Assembly (NCBI RefSeq): GCF_047511655.1
Contig: NC_133387.1
Location: 18,594,353-18,658,352 of the forward strand
Direction of reading: 5' to 3'
Origin: Castor canadensis
Lineage: Eukaryota; Chordata; Mammalia; Rodentia; Castoridae
DNA length: 64,000 bases
Shown here: positions 11,888-23,527 of the stretch, one piece after another
How positions within the stretch are numbered: the first letter of the stretch is position 1
Layout: every line of letters starts with the position of its first letter
Made by a program: the position numbers and the translations under genes
The notes under the pieces: generated by a model
Seen by the model: only the letters and a program-made list of their open reading frames with translations
What the model was told of the DNA's origin: nothing
Database searches by the model: none

Positions 11888-12387
11888 ATCAAGGGCAAAC
11901 ACAACAAGGGGATTGGACTATGAGCACATGATAAAAGCGAGAGCACACAAGGAAGGGGTGAGGATAGGTAAGACACCTAAAAAACTAGCTAGCATTTGTT
12001 GCCCTTAAAGCAGAGAAACTAAAGCAGATACCTTAAAAGCAACTGAGGCCAATAGGAAAAGGGGAACAGGTACTAGAGAAAAGGTTAGATCAAAAAGAAT
12101 TAACCTAGAAGGTAACACCCACGCACAGGAAATCAATGTGAGTCAACTCCCTGTATAGCTATCCTTATCTCAACCAGCAAAAACCCTTGTTCCTTCTTAT
12201 TATTGCTTATACTCTCTCTACAACAAAATTAGAAATAAGGGCAAAATAGTTTCTGCTGGGTATGGGGGGGGAGAGGTAGGGGGCGGAGTGGGTGGTAAGG
12301 GAGGGGGTGGGGGCAGGGGGGTGAAATGAACCAAGCCTTGTATGCACATATGAATAATAAAAGAAAAAGGAAAAAAAAAAGAAAAAT
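11888..12387 (+). repeat. L1 3' UTR with G-rich tract and A-rich tail
   Basis: The 3' UTR holds the lineage-specific 'gaattaacctagaaggtaac' segment, then a purine tract at 12261-12322 with repeated runs of three or more G. It ends with 'tgcacatatgaataataaaa', which provides an AATAAA-like signal, and an A-rich tail. The same tract recurs in copies C, D and E in sense and in copy F in antisense. Confidence 0.85.
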
Positions 12388-12403
12388 AAAATCTAAAGTT
12401 CAG
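12388..12403 (+). repeat. Target-site duplication, right copy (16 bp)
   Basis: Identical to 5218-5233 and adjacent to the A-rich tail; it fixes the insertion boundaries. Confidence 0.9.
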
Positions 12404-13422
12404 CAGCTCCAATCCCCTGCATAGGAAGATATTGTGAGCAGTTATCAAGTAAGAAGAATAAAAGGTGTGTTTTGAAGGTGTTTTTGTATACAAACACTAT
12501 TTTGGCTTAGATTGTGGTTTTTATTTTGTTGTTGTTTTATTTTCTGAGAGACCAAGAAAAATTTGAATTGAAGTAATCTCTTTAACCAAAATAGTTTTTG
12601 GTCACTCTGATATCAAAGATTTCTCCTTCACCTTATTTAATATGGCATCCAATATCATTGCTTTATGATGCCGTGCTTCTACAACTTTCTCTCTTCCCTA
12701 CCCCTTCAGCTCTTTTTTCCCTTTCTGAAAGGCAAAAACCCTTCTCCATTGTCATACTTGCTCTCTTCTCTGAAGTCTTGACACCTGCATGACTTCTGAA
12801 GGCACTTACTTAGATACAACCAAAGACGGTTCCCTCCATAAGAAAAATTCTAATACCAGCTGTTTAGATTACAATGATTTTTCATCATATTATGCAATAA
12901 ACAGAGTCAACCATGACACCGAGTTTACACAGCACTTATTTAATAATCTCTCAACTCTGATTATCTTTTACTACTTCTCTAAATTCTTTCCATTACTGAA
13001 TTGGCTTTTCTCCTTGTGAAAAGTGCTATCCTCCTCTATTACTACCCATCGTCTTCCCAGAACAAGTGTTTTTGAGCCCTCCTCTCCACTGAAGAGAATA
13101 GAACCCTATCCTCCAGCTTCCAATCTAGCCCCAATGGCTGCCATTCATTGCCTTGTTCTCCTAAATAAAAGAATAGTCAATCAAGCAATACCAACATTTC
13201 CAGAAATCTGAAAATATATTCTTCTCTTTGTATATTCATGGTTCTCAATTGTCAGCCTGAATATTGTTCTATTCTAGAGCTTTTCTGTAAAAACATTATA
13301 CCCTCCTTTTTATGTGCTATCATTTGTACAAAAGCAGTACTTTAAAGCTGCTGCATTGAAAATACCCCCAGAGAAAATATTTTTCCACTGAAAAGATGGT
13401 AACAATATAGTGAGGATAGTGT
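12404..13422. other. Unassigned pyrimidine-rich DNA
   Basis: Rich in C+T on the plus strand (12620-12780 and 13020-13140), possibly an L2-like relic, but no diagnostic motif was found. ORFs of 62-76 codons are chance frames. Confidence 0.35.
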
Positions 13423-13765
13423 CTTAGTTCATCTGGTCTGATATGACAAACTACCATAGATTGGGTGACATATAAGCAACAAAAGTAAATTCAAGGCCAA
13501 GTTGCTCTTAGATTCGTTGTCTGGTGAGGTCCCACTTCCTCACAGAAGGCTGTTTTGTCACTGTAACCACACATGGCTGAAGGGATAAATAAAGTCTGCA
13601 AGCTACTTTATAGGGTCTCCAGTATAAGAGCTATTCATAAAGGCTCTGCTTCCGTGACTTAATCACCTCCCAAAGACCCCACTTTCTAATGCCATCACCT
13701 TAAGCATTAGGATATCAACATTTGAATTTGGGGCAGATAAACATTCAGACCAGCTGAAGAGAATA
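13423..13765 (-). mobile_element. MaLR LTR (MST/MLT1-like), antisense
   Basis: Starts with 'gtgtcttagttcatctggtc', the reverse of the MaLR LTR end, and has 'gacttaatcacctcccaaag' and 'accccactttctaatgccat' near 13659-13694, the reverse of the classic 'ggaggtgattaggtcatgag' region. It finishes at 'gggcagataaacattcagac'. A solo LTR about 340 bp long. Old and non-coding. Confidence 0.75.
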
Positions 13766-16439
13766 ATTTCAAAATTATCCATGCCTTTGTAATGATTTTT
13801 ATATAATTTCTTCCAAAATCAAGATGGCAGATTTCATTATTTGAGCAAATTCTTCTTTTAAAATAGTTAAAATTCATCCCACCTATAATATTAGATTCTA
13901 GTCTCATTTTTCCCTGTTCTTCAGACTGAGAGAAGTTCTTATTCAATTCACATGTAAAACAATTTTGTTAATGTTAGTGGAAGAAAAGTTTCTGTTGTGC
14001 TCAGTTAAGTAGCATGGTAAATCAAGCAGTATTTGTAACAGCATTATTACAAGAGCTCCTGATTCAATGATTCCCAATTGCCTCAGGAGTTCTCAGAACC
14101 ATCACACATTTGCTTATGACACTCTGTTGTGAAAATCACTTTCATTTATAAATCTGTCTTAAATATGACACTATTCTCATAAAATATTTTTTCTCTATAG
14201 ATCAAAGTTCTTCTTTCTGCCTTTTAACATAACTATTTGGCTAAACAAAGATGGAGCTTAATTCAGAAAGAGGAAGTAGAGAGATAGGAAGAAGAAAGAA
14301 TGGGCAAAAGCTCAAAAAATGCATGTACATAAGTAGGTGAGCACAATTCAGTGAGCATCATCAGTACAGGAAGCAGCACATGCTTGCAACAGGGCGTTTT
14401 CTAGGAGGCACTGTTTCAGTTTTGATAGTGCTATAGCTACCAGGTAGTTGAGACAGACCTGATGTGGATGAAGTGATTTGTAAGGTGTGAGAAAAAACTT
14501 CATTTATCTACCACTCATGGGATTGTCCCTTAGTTTTCTTTATGGAATGAACACACTTTACTAAGAAAACATTAGAAGTCCTTTTCTGGCCATTGGATAT
14601 TATTTCATAGTCGACCCCAATTTCTTCAGAATAACCTGTATCAGCTGTTACATAAACACATAATATCGACATCCCCACAAGTTGGAACATTTCTAAATAT
14701 ATGCTTAATATCACTAAGCAAGCTGCTACACATAATTTTCATTGTTTTTCAATTTTGTGATCACTTATTAGCTGGAGGCTAAGAGGGAAAAAACAGAAAT
14801 ATTATCTTGAAATGACAAGAGGATGACTGACAAACAAAAACTGCCCCAAGCTAGTTCTAGTCAATTTCCTGAATAAAGGACTCATTCTCAGTCTTTTTTC
14901 CCACATGAGACAGACCTAACTGAGGGACTCTCATGTAATCCAAAATCTGCAGGATCATCACAAGTCAGAACTGAGATGTTCACTCCACCAGGTAAGGGAT
15001 ACAGCAAAAAGTTCTCCACTTAGATAGTAAAGGAAACTAGATATTTAAAAGGAAAATCTCCAAGGTTCCAATTCTGATTTTCATATCATTCTTAGTTATT
15101 CAGTAAATTACTAGTTTGCTTTGGTTCTTCAGATTTCAGAAATCTTCTCATTTTGCCTCTGTTGTCAACACTCCCCCCATACCCTTGTGTGTGTGTGTGT
15201 GTGTGCGTGCCTGCCATCTGACCCTAACTACTGAGACTATCCTAGTGTGTGACGTATGATTTTTAAACTTGCAGTAAATGGAAGCAATCAAAATCAGTCC
15301 TTAGATATTGAAAATAATCTACAGTCATTTTTGGTAGGTTAAATAATCATTGTCTCAATAGCTTTTTCACATATAATATTACTTTCTAAATTAAACATTT
15401 TGGTTGTTTTCTTATAGAATCTTTAAAATGTGTACAGCTATCTAAGCTAGTGGAGCCCAGAAGAAAACTCTAACAAATTTCTGACTCATGAGTATTAATG
15501 TAAGGTATATTCTCCTGGACTTTTGAAGGCAGACATGTGCATATAGCATTTCCACTAATTCACTTCCCATCACACAGGTACAAATGCAAGCTGGTATCAA
15601 CCCTTCAGTGTATTTTAACCATGTGGAACAGAAACTAAACTCTCACAACCACCCTCTTCCATCTCTGTGGGAACAAGGTCACAGCCTTCCTGCTCCCTAT
15701 TCCATGGGTTATCAAGGAAACTATATGTCATTAAATATACTTGATATTTGGAAAGGCATTCCCTACTAAAGACCTGCTCTTCCATTTGTTTTTAACTAGG
15801 ACTTTTTACTGGTACATAACTAAGTAATACAGAAACTCTAATCAATGATACCATGAATTCACAAAATATTCTTTGTAGTTGGTGAATGTACAATATCAAT
15901 AACATAATGAAATCTAGTATAAAGACTGTAAAAATGCAGCAATGGTCTCTCCAGCAGGTACTCAGAAATGCCTGAGGTTATTCAGGAGTCAGGTAAGGCT
16001 CATGTGTTGAAAATCTTAGAAGCCTTCCAAGAGATCAATCACCTGAGGAAGACAGAGACATTCTCCAATAGCAAAGTCTGGGTGCTCATTCTCTCCACCA
16101 TCATGGAAGCATCCCTTCCAATCTCATTCTCATCTTCCAGAGTTCCAGCTCTTTTGAAGTCTAACTGTCATTGGATTCCATGCTTCACAGGATGAGGAGG
16201 AATTTTAGATGCTGTTTTGCAGGAGGGAGAAAATGAAAGAAAAGCTCAGTTCTTCAAAATTGTCTGAGTTTTAAGTTATCTGAAAACCAATCAGAATTTA
16301 CATTCAGCAAAGATGACTCTTCTACCAACCTATCTCTATATGTTGTCATATTAAGACAGTGTCCTTAACTTTTCTAGCTTAAAACTCATTAAAAACACTT
16401 ATATTTGGGTTTCTGGAAGAGAATAAAGATGGAGGTGGA
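13766..16439. other. Unassigned DNA with a (TG)n microsatellite
   Basis: A (TG)n run lies at 15186-15206. Short ORFs (61-79 codons) at 13707-13946, 14508-14714, 15584-15769 and 15968-16195 have no recognised homology and no exon signals I would trust. No repeat family identified. Confidence 0.4.
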
Positions 16440-17180
16440 AGTGGGGGAAATTAAGCATAAGTAAAAAGATAATTACAGTGTTTATTAATTCATTCATCAA
16501 CATCCCAAAACATTATGTTTATGATAAAAATTTTGAAAGACACACAAAAGTTGACAAACTAGACAATAAACCCTATATATCTCCCATCTAGCTTCAGCAA
16601 TTATTAAGCTCAAATTATTTTGAAGAGAATGCCAGTTTTTATATGATTTCATTCATAAATATTTGATATATAACTCCAAAAGCACCATGACTATATTTTA
16701 AATATAACTATAACAAAGATGGTTAAAATTAGCAATTTCTTACCACCATAAAATACTCAAATTTACTCAATAATTACACAATTGCTTCAATAATATATTT
16801 GCTCAACTAAAAGTAAAAAATATGTTGTATTTGACTGATGCATCTCTTTTTGATACATCTCTTAAATCTTCTTGAATCAATAAGCTTTCCTCTTTATCTT
16901 TTCATTATAATTTTTTATTGAAAGAATTAGACCATTTGTACTGTGTATTTGGCCCAGTCTATATTTTGCTGATTTCATTCCAGTAGTCATTTAGCAGGCT
17001 CCTCTGACTTCCTGTCTACCACTAATTCCACCTAGAGGCTTGATTAGATTAGAATTGATGTGGGGGTGGAGGGGTTGCAAAATACCTTAGAAGTATAGTG
17101 TGTTCTTTCATCATTCATCAGAAAGTACTTAATGTCAACATCTGTATTTTGTGATGTTATAATCCATATGATAATTGCCT
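16440..17180 (+). mobile_element. Old mammalian LINE 3' region (L1M-type)
   Basis: The run 'tgatacatctcttaaatctt', 'ttgaaagaattagaccattt', 'cagtctatattttgctgatt', 'gtagtcatttagcag' and 'tagaggcttgattagattag' follows a mammal-wide L1 3'-type repeat in the right order. Upstream, 'catctagcttcagcaattat' near 16585-16604 fits the same element. Strongly diverged and non-coding; the family name (L1ME/HAL1 class) is uncertain. Confidence 0.5.
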
Positions 17181-18640
17181 AGAGGCTCTAATTCACCAGA
17201 GAGAATTTGAAAAGTTTTAGGCAAGTTATAATGCTCATATAAATCTTATCCAAAGATGAATAAGATGGGGTCTTGTTCCAAAAATCCTACAGCTTAAGGT
17301 ATGGGAAACAAGAAATAATAATAGAAGCAAGCTTTCATAATGCAAGGCAGAATCTAGTCAATACCGGGTAAAAACATATGTGAGACTAAGTCTTATACAA
17401 CAAGGAAGAAAGTTGCACAGCCAGAGGAAGCATCCCAGGTAAAGTCTACAGCAGAAAAAGTAGTCATGCAATAGATTACTAAGAATATAAGGGGAAAGCC
17501 AGTCTCTGGCCACAGTGAGAAGGCTGACCTAAATGTTTTCTAAATGCCTCCCAATGTTCTAGCAACCCCTATATTTATCTTGTAAAGAAGACAAAATACT
17601 CACCAATATAACAACAACAAAAAAAAATCAGAAGAGCAAATAGCAAAATTCAATACAAAATAATTTACTGTTGTATCCAGATTCTTTAATTAAAGTTTCA
17701 ATGGGAGGAGAATAAAGTCAGTAGTTAAGATATTTGAAACATTTTTGCAAAGAATTTCTAATTCAGAAGACTTCAGTTTGTTACCACTCAGTTCATTTTA
17801 GAGTTCAGTTTAATATTAAACTGTGATTTCCCAAGCACTCAATACATTATGAACAGAAGTATAAATAAGGGTCATAACATTTTGAGAAGGAAAATTGGAA
17901 ATGTAAGTTAATAATGTAAATTTTTATACACTTGACCTGGCAGTCTGCTTTAAGCAATAAACTATACACAAATATTAACAGAACTATACAAAAGCGTTGA
18001 TCGTAGCTTTACTTATAATAGTGGTAAACCAAAAACAATTAGACTCGTCAATAGGGTTTTGATTCTACAAATACCAATCTCTCAGAAATTGACTAGACAG
18101 CAGCACCAGACACAATAGGAATGTCAGTTTAGGATGTTCCTAAAGTGAAAATAGTAAGTTAATATCATGGAGGTCAAGTTTAATTCTTCTAAACATACAG
18201 AGTATGAATTTCCTGTGTTTTTTAAATTAATTATAGAAAAGTATCTGAAGTATAAAATCAAGGAAAAATTTTAACAGCATTTACTTTTAGAAAGCATACC
18301 TATTGGGGATTTTACATATCATATTCTTTGTATATTATTTAAACCTGTGCATATTGCTTTCCAAATTAGAAAAAGAGCAATAACTTCTTTCAAACAAGGC
18401 TTTCGTTTCCTTAATACATTGTCCCTTGTCTGCTCCCTCCCTCTCTTGTGGCTGAAGTCAGCTCTATCTTATCACATACTGTTAAAAAAAAAGTAAAGAA
18501 AAAACTCCTTATATGACACCGTATGATCCCCTGGATCCTTCTGTCTCCCTCCTTCTTCTCATAAAGATGCCTGATTTTTATACCTCCCATTCAAGTTTCA
18601 ACTTAATATCATCAGGTTTCTATTCCCATCAGTCTACTGA
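17181..18640. other. Unassigned DNA, possible L1 remnant near 17930-18080
   Basis: Around 17930-18080 the words 'cacttgacctggcagtctgc', 'cttataatagtggtaaacca' and 'cgtcaatagggttttgattc' resemble a decayed L1 ORF2 tail ('ttataatagcaaaaaactgg...catcaatagggaa'). The rest shows nothing recognisable. Confidence 0.35.
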
Positions 18641-19229
18641 AGCTTTTTTAAAATAAATTTCTATTAGGATATATTCATGATACAGGAGCTGTTTCATAGT
18701 GGCAATTCCTATTAGACTTATATTGTACATTATTTACATTGTCCCCATCATCTCTCCCCCTCAGCTGCCTCCCCACCCCACTTAAAGCAAGAGGTTTTCT
18801 AGTTCTGTTTCATATAGGTATATGAAATCTATCTACCATATAGCATCACCTTAATCTCCTTAGTTCACCCTTCCCTTCCCACTAATACCCCCCCACACAC
18901 ACACTGTGCCTATTTTATAGTCCTGGTTTTCATAATTAATACTTGAGTTGACATTCAGAGGGGTGTGCTTTACTTTGGTCTGTTCAATCCCTTAGAATAC
19001 TATTCTCACTTACCCCTTTGCCTCCCACTCCCCTATTTTTCAAAATCCTTCAATACACAATCTTATATCTTCTACCTTCACATATTGCAGTTGCTGTATC
19101 ACTCTCTTTTCCTTTCTCTCTTTCCCCAAGTTCCATAGAGTAGCTACACCATTACAAACATGTTCTACAACTGAGTGTGTATATGATCATGTTTGTGTGT
19201 GTATTTATATGTTTATCTTTGGGTCTATC
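18641..19229 (-). repeat. 3' UTR of the twin-primed L1, antisense
   Basis: A C+T-rich plus strand ('catctctccccctcagctgc', 'cccttcccttcccactaata') is the reverse of an L1 3' UTR purine tract. It differs from the tract of copies B to F, so this is a different, older subfamily. The T-rich start near 18643-18650 marks the former A tail. Confidence 0.6.
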
Positions 19230-21560
19230 CACCACACAAGAGAGAAAACATGTGTCTTTTGTGTTTGTGATCCTGACTAACTTCACCAACATAATGTCCT
19301 CCAATTCCATCCACTCACCTTAAAATCCCATGTCATTATTCCTTGTGGCTGATTAATACTCCATCGTGTATATATACCATAATTTTATGATCCATTCATC
19401 AGTTGTAGGGCATATGGGTTGTTTCCAGAGCTTAGCTGTTGTGAACAGTGCTGCAATGAACATCAGTATATTGATGTCTCTACTGTATCCTGTTTTACAT
19501 TCCTTTGGGTAGATGTCCAGGAGCAGTATCACTGGATCATATGCCAGTTCTAGCTCTCGTTTTTTGAGGAATCTCCATACTGTCTCCCATAATTCTTGTA
19601 CTAATTTGCATTCCCACTAGCAGTATATAAAGGTTCCTGTTTTGCCACATCCTCACCAGCATTTGTTATTGCTATTACCTTTGATTATTGTCATTCTAAC
19701 TGGGGTGAGATGAAATCTAAATGTTGTTTTGATTTGCATCTCTTTTATAACCAGGGAATTTGAACATTTCTTCATGTATTTACTGGTCATTTGTACCTCT
19801 TCCTTTGAGAATTCCCTGTTTAATTCATGTGCCCATTCCTTCATTGGGGTGTTGATTCTTTGGGGGCTGAGTTTTGGGAGTTCCCTGTAGATTCTGGATA
19901 TTAGACCCCTGTTGGGTGAGTAGCTGGCTCCCATTCTGTGGGCTGTCTCTTGAGCCTGGTGATTGCTTCTTTTGCTGTGCAGAAGCTCTTTAGTTTAATA
20001 CAGTCCCATTTGTTCATTATTTCTCTTAGATGCTGAGCCTTTGGATTTCTATTTAGGAAGTTGTTCCCAATACCTATCTGTTCCAATGTATTTCCTACTG
20101 CTTCTTGGAGATGTTTCAAAGTTTCAGGCCTTATGTTAAAGTCTTTGATCCACTTTGGGCTGATTTTGGTGCAGGGTGAAAGACAGGGCTCTGGTTTGGT
20201 GCAGGGTGAAAGACAGGGCTCATGTGGATATCCAGTTTTCCCAGCAGCATTTGTTGAAGAGGCTGTCTTTTCTCCATCATGTGTTTTGGGCTCCTTCATT
20301 GAAGATCAGCTGGCTATAGAAGTGTGGGCTTATATCTGAATCTTCTATTCTGATCCATTTGGTCCTCCTGCCTGTTTTTGTGCCAATGCTATGCAGTTTT
20401 TATTGTTGTGGTTCTGTAGTATAGTTTGAGATGGGATATTGTGATACATCCAACATCGGACTTTTTGTTCAGAATTACTTTGGCTATTCGAGGTCTTTTG
20501 TGTTTCTTTATGTACCTCATGATTGATTTTTCTATTTCTGTGTAGAATGTCTTTAGAATTTTGATAGGGATTACAATGAACATGTGGATTGTTTTTGGTA
20601 GTACGGTCATTTCACAATGTTGATTCTACCAATCCATGAGCATGGAAGGTCTTTCCACCTTCTGAAGTCTTCTTTGATTTCTCTCTTCAGTGGTTTATAG
20701 TTTTTATTTAAAAAGGTCTTTGGTTTCTGTTGTTAAATTTATTCTAAGGTACTTCTTGATTTTGAGGGTATTGTAATTGGGATTGTTTCCCTGATTTCTT
20801 TCTCAGTATGTGCATTGTTGTCATATAGAAAAGCTACTGCTTTTTGTATATTAATTTTGTATATACTGCTTTGCTAAAAGAGTTTATCAATTCTAGTAGG
20901 TTTTTTTGGTAGAGTTTTTGGGGTTTCTTAGGTATAGAATCATGTCATCTGCAAATAGGGATAGTTTGACTTCTTCTTTCCCTATTTGAATCCCTTTTAT
21001 TTCTTGCTCTTGTTTTATTGCTCTGGCTAAGAATTCCAAAACTATATTGAATAGGAGTGGAGAAAGTGGACAGCCCTGTCTCATTCTTGATTTTAAGGAG
21101 AACCATTTCAGTTGTTCTCCATTTAGTATAATGTTGGCTCTAGATTTATCATATATAGCCTTTATTATGTGGAGGAACATTCCTTCTATTCCTAGTTTCT
21201 TCAGAGTTTTTATCATGAAATGGTGTTGGATTTTTTCAAAGGCTTTTTCTTCATCTATTGAACGTATTGTGTGGCTTTTGTCCTTGCATCTGTTTATGTA
21301 CTGTATTACATTTAAAGATTTATGTATGTTGAACAATTCTTGCATTCCTGGAACTTGGTCATGGAACATGATCTTTTTGATGTGTTGTAGAATTCTGTTT
21401 GCCAGTATTTTGTTGAGAATCTTTGCATCTATATTCATTAAAGATAATTGGTCTATAATTTTCTTTTCTGGTTATACCTTTATTAGGTTTCAGAATGAAT
21501 GTAATGCTGACTTCATAAAATGAGTGTTTTAGTGTTCCTTCCCTTTCTATTTCCTGGGAT
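19230..21560 (-). pseudogene. L1 ORF2, RT and C-terminal part, antisense and decayed
   Basis: The longest frame, 20893-21438, covers the RT core: [62 protein letters not shown] and [12 protein letters not shown], with FADD intact. Downstream frames 20389-20610, 19901-20299 and 19653-19934 continue towards the C-terminus. A 30-bp tandem duplication at 20165-20224 adds ten residues in frame (PCLSPCTK repeated). Frames are broken many times, so no protein is possible. The 5' neighbour in the ancestral gene is the inverted segment at 21561-23527. Confidence 0.85.
20165..20224. repeat. 30-bp tandem duplication inside L1 ORF2
   Basis: 'tttggtgcagggtgaaagac' followed by 'agggct' occurs at 20165-20190 and again at 20195-20220, a period of 30 bp. 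It is in frame on the minus strand, so it added ten codons to a pseudogene. Confidence 0.9.
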
Positions 21561-23527
21561 CAATACAATAATAGCAGGAAACTTCCTTAACCTCAAGAAG
21601 AGAGTGTCACACAGGTGCAGGAAGTTTACAGAACACCAAACTATCAGGACCAAAGAGGAACACCCCTGGACACATCATAATTATAACACTCAGCACACAG
21701 AACAAAGAAAGAATTATGAAAGTTGCAAAAGAGAAAAGACAAGTCACATGTAAAGGCAAACCCATTAGAATAACAGCAGATTTCTCAACTCAAATTCTAA
21801 GTTCAAGAAGGTCATGGAAAGACATAATCCAGGCCTTGAAGAAAATAACTGTCAACCCAGACTAGTCTACGCAGCAAAACTATCCTTCCTAATTGAAGGA
21901 GAAACTAAAACCTTCCACCACAAGAAAAAACTAAAGGAATTCGTGACCACCAAGCCAGTACTACAGAAGCTACTTAAAGGACTTTTATATATAAAAGAAG
22001 AAACTAGAGTGAAACAGATAGACTCAAGAAAGAATAAACCCTTTTGAGCAAGCAGACCAATAAACAAGAAATAGGTAAACCTAAACAACAGGGAAACAAA
22101 AATTACTGGAAACAACAAGCACTTCTCAATACTAACACCATGTAAAGAGATGTTAAAAAACAAGACCCAACCATATGTTGCTTACAAGAGACTCATCTAA
22201 CTGAAAAAATAAGCACTGGCTCAGAGTGAAAGGGTAGAAAAAAGTTTTCCATGAAAATGGACCCCACAAACAAGCAGGAGTAGCTATATTCATATCTGAC
22301 AAAGTAGACTTCAAACTAAAATTAATCAGAAGAGACGAAGAATGGGACTTCATATTAATGAAAGAAATAATTCTTCAAAAGGAAATATCAATCCTTAACA
22401 TACATGCACCAAATACAGGGGCACACATCTGCATTAAAAGATCTCTAATGACCCTAAGAAAACAGATAGACACTAACACAGTGATAGTGGGAGACCTGAA
22501 TACCCACTGTCACCAACAGATAGGTCATCAGACAAAAGATAAGTAAAGAAACTTCAGAGCTACTACACACATTAGACCAAATAGACATGGTTGACATCTA
22601 CAGAGTGTTTCACCCAACAGCTAGGCAATACACATTCTTTTCTGTAGCTCATGGAACTTTCTCCAAAACAGATTGTATTTTAGGACACAAAGCAAATCTC
22701 AACAAGTTCAAGAAATTCAAAATAACCCCCTGTATCATATCAGATCACAATGCAATAAAACTAGACCTCAACAACAGAATAATCCTCAGAAAATACTCAA
22801 ACACATGGAAATTGAACAACACACTGCTAAAAAAACCAATGGGTGACTGAAGTCATAAGGGAAGAATTCAAAAAGTTCCTAGAATCCAATGAAAATGAAA
22901 ACACAACATAACAAAATCTGTGGGACACAGCAAAGGCTGTACTAAAGGGAAAATTTACAGCTATAAGTACCTACATGAAAAAACAGAGAATTCTCAAATA
23001 AACTATCTAATAATGCACCTTAAGCTCTCAGAAAAACAAGAACACGCCAAACCCAAAACCAGCAGATGGAGAGAAATTATAAAGATCAGGGCCAAAATAA
23101 ATGAGATCAAAACCAAACAAGCTATGCAAAGAACCAATGAAACAAAAATTTGGTTCTTTGAAAATATTAACAGTATCAACAAACCCTTAGCCAACATGGC
23201 AAAAAAAAAAAGAGAAGACCCAAATTAATAAAATCAGAGATGAAAAAGGGGACATAACCACAAATACTAATGAAATCCAGAAAATAATTAGAGAGTACTT
23301 TGAAAACTTACATTCAAATAAACTGGAAAATCTAGACAAGATGAATAAATTCCTAGACACATGCAACCAAACAAAAGTGAACCAAAAATATATTAACCTC
23401 CTAAATAGTCCTATTACATGCGATGAAATTGAAACAGTAATAAAGAGTCTCCCTGCAAAGAAAAGCCCAGGACCTGATGGATTCACCACCAAATTTTACC
23501 AAACCTTTGAAGAAGAACACCAATACC
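21561..23527 (+). pseudogene. Inverted L1 5' segment: ORF1 tail, ORF2 endonuclease and RT start
   Basis: Starts in the ORF1 middle ('ataatagcaggaaacttcct', the ENFPNL segment), then the ORF1 C-terminal domain (PRLVYAAKLSFLIEGETKTFHHK, about 21857-21925). ORF2 begins near 22130, with its endonuclease motifs ICCLQETH-like at 22170-22200, VIVGDLNTH near 22480, and IISDHNAIKLDL at 22733-22768. It stops inside the palm entry at [13 protein letters not shown] 23461-23485 and KFYQTFEEE. Frames 21814-22047, 22358-22546, 22587-22850, 22920-23228 and 23341-23568 are pieces of one ancestral reading order. The opposite orientation to 18641-21560 comes from the insertion process, not from a later host inversion. 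Confidence 0.83.

Larger units (their letters stand above)
5234..12387 (+). mobile_element. Near-complete L1 (LINE-1) retrotransposon, copy B
   Basis: The element contains, in order, a 5' UTR (5234-6828), ORF1 (6829-8066), ORF2 (8076-11887) and a 3' UTR with a G-rich tract and A-rich tail (11888-12387). It is about 7.15 kb and is flanked by a perfect 16-bp target-site duplication, so it is a single insertion made by target-primed reverse transcription. The clean duplication and close likeness to copies C (38473-42147) and E (56642-57136) say it is from a relatively young L1 lineage. It is dead: ORF1 has a premature stop and a frameshift, and ORF2 has many frame breaks plus a changed RT active-site residue. 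The long length shows the 5' end was retained, unlike every other L1 copy in the window. Confidence 0.93.
18641..23527 (-). mobile_element. L1 with 5' inversion (twin-primed insertion), copy G
   Basis: On the minus strand, 18641 to about 21560 reads as L1 3' UTR and ORF2 from the RT domain to the end. From about 21561 to 23527 the other strand carries the L1 5' portion: ORF1 C-terminus, ORF2 endonuclease and the start of RT. The last L1 residues of the plus segment (KSPGPDG...KFYQTFEEE, ending near 23527) and the first residues of the minus segment (EIEREG, near 21557) are neighbours in intact ORF2, with about 15 nt missing. That is the arrangement made by twin priming during one insertion. 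Many stops and frameshifts mark it as older than copies B and C. No target-site duplication was visible. Confidence 0.82.

Noticed and set aside
19653..21753. Two adjacent, opposite ORF sets read as two independent L1 insertions
   Set aside because: The ends are contiguous in L1 coordinates, so one twin-primed insertion is the simpler explanation; kept as a finding with a stated test.
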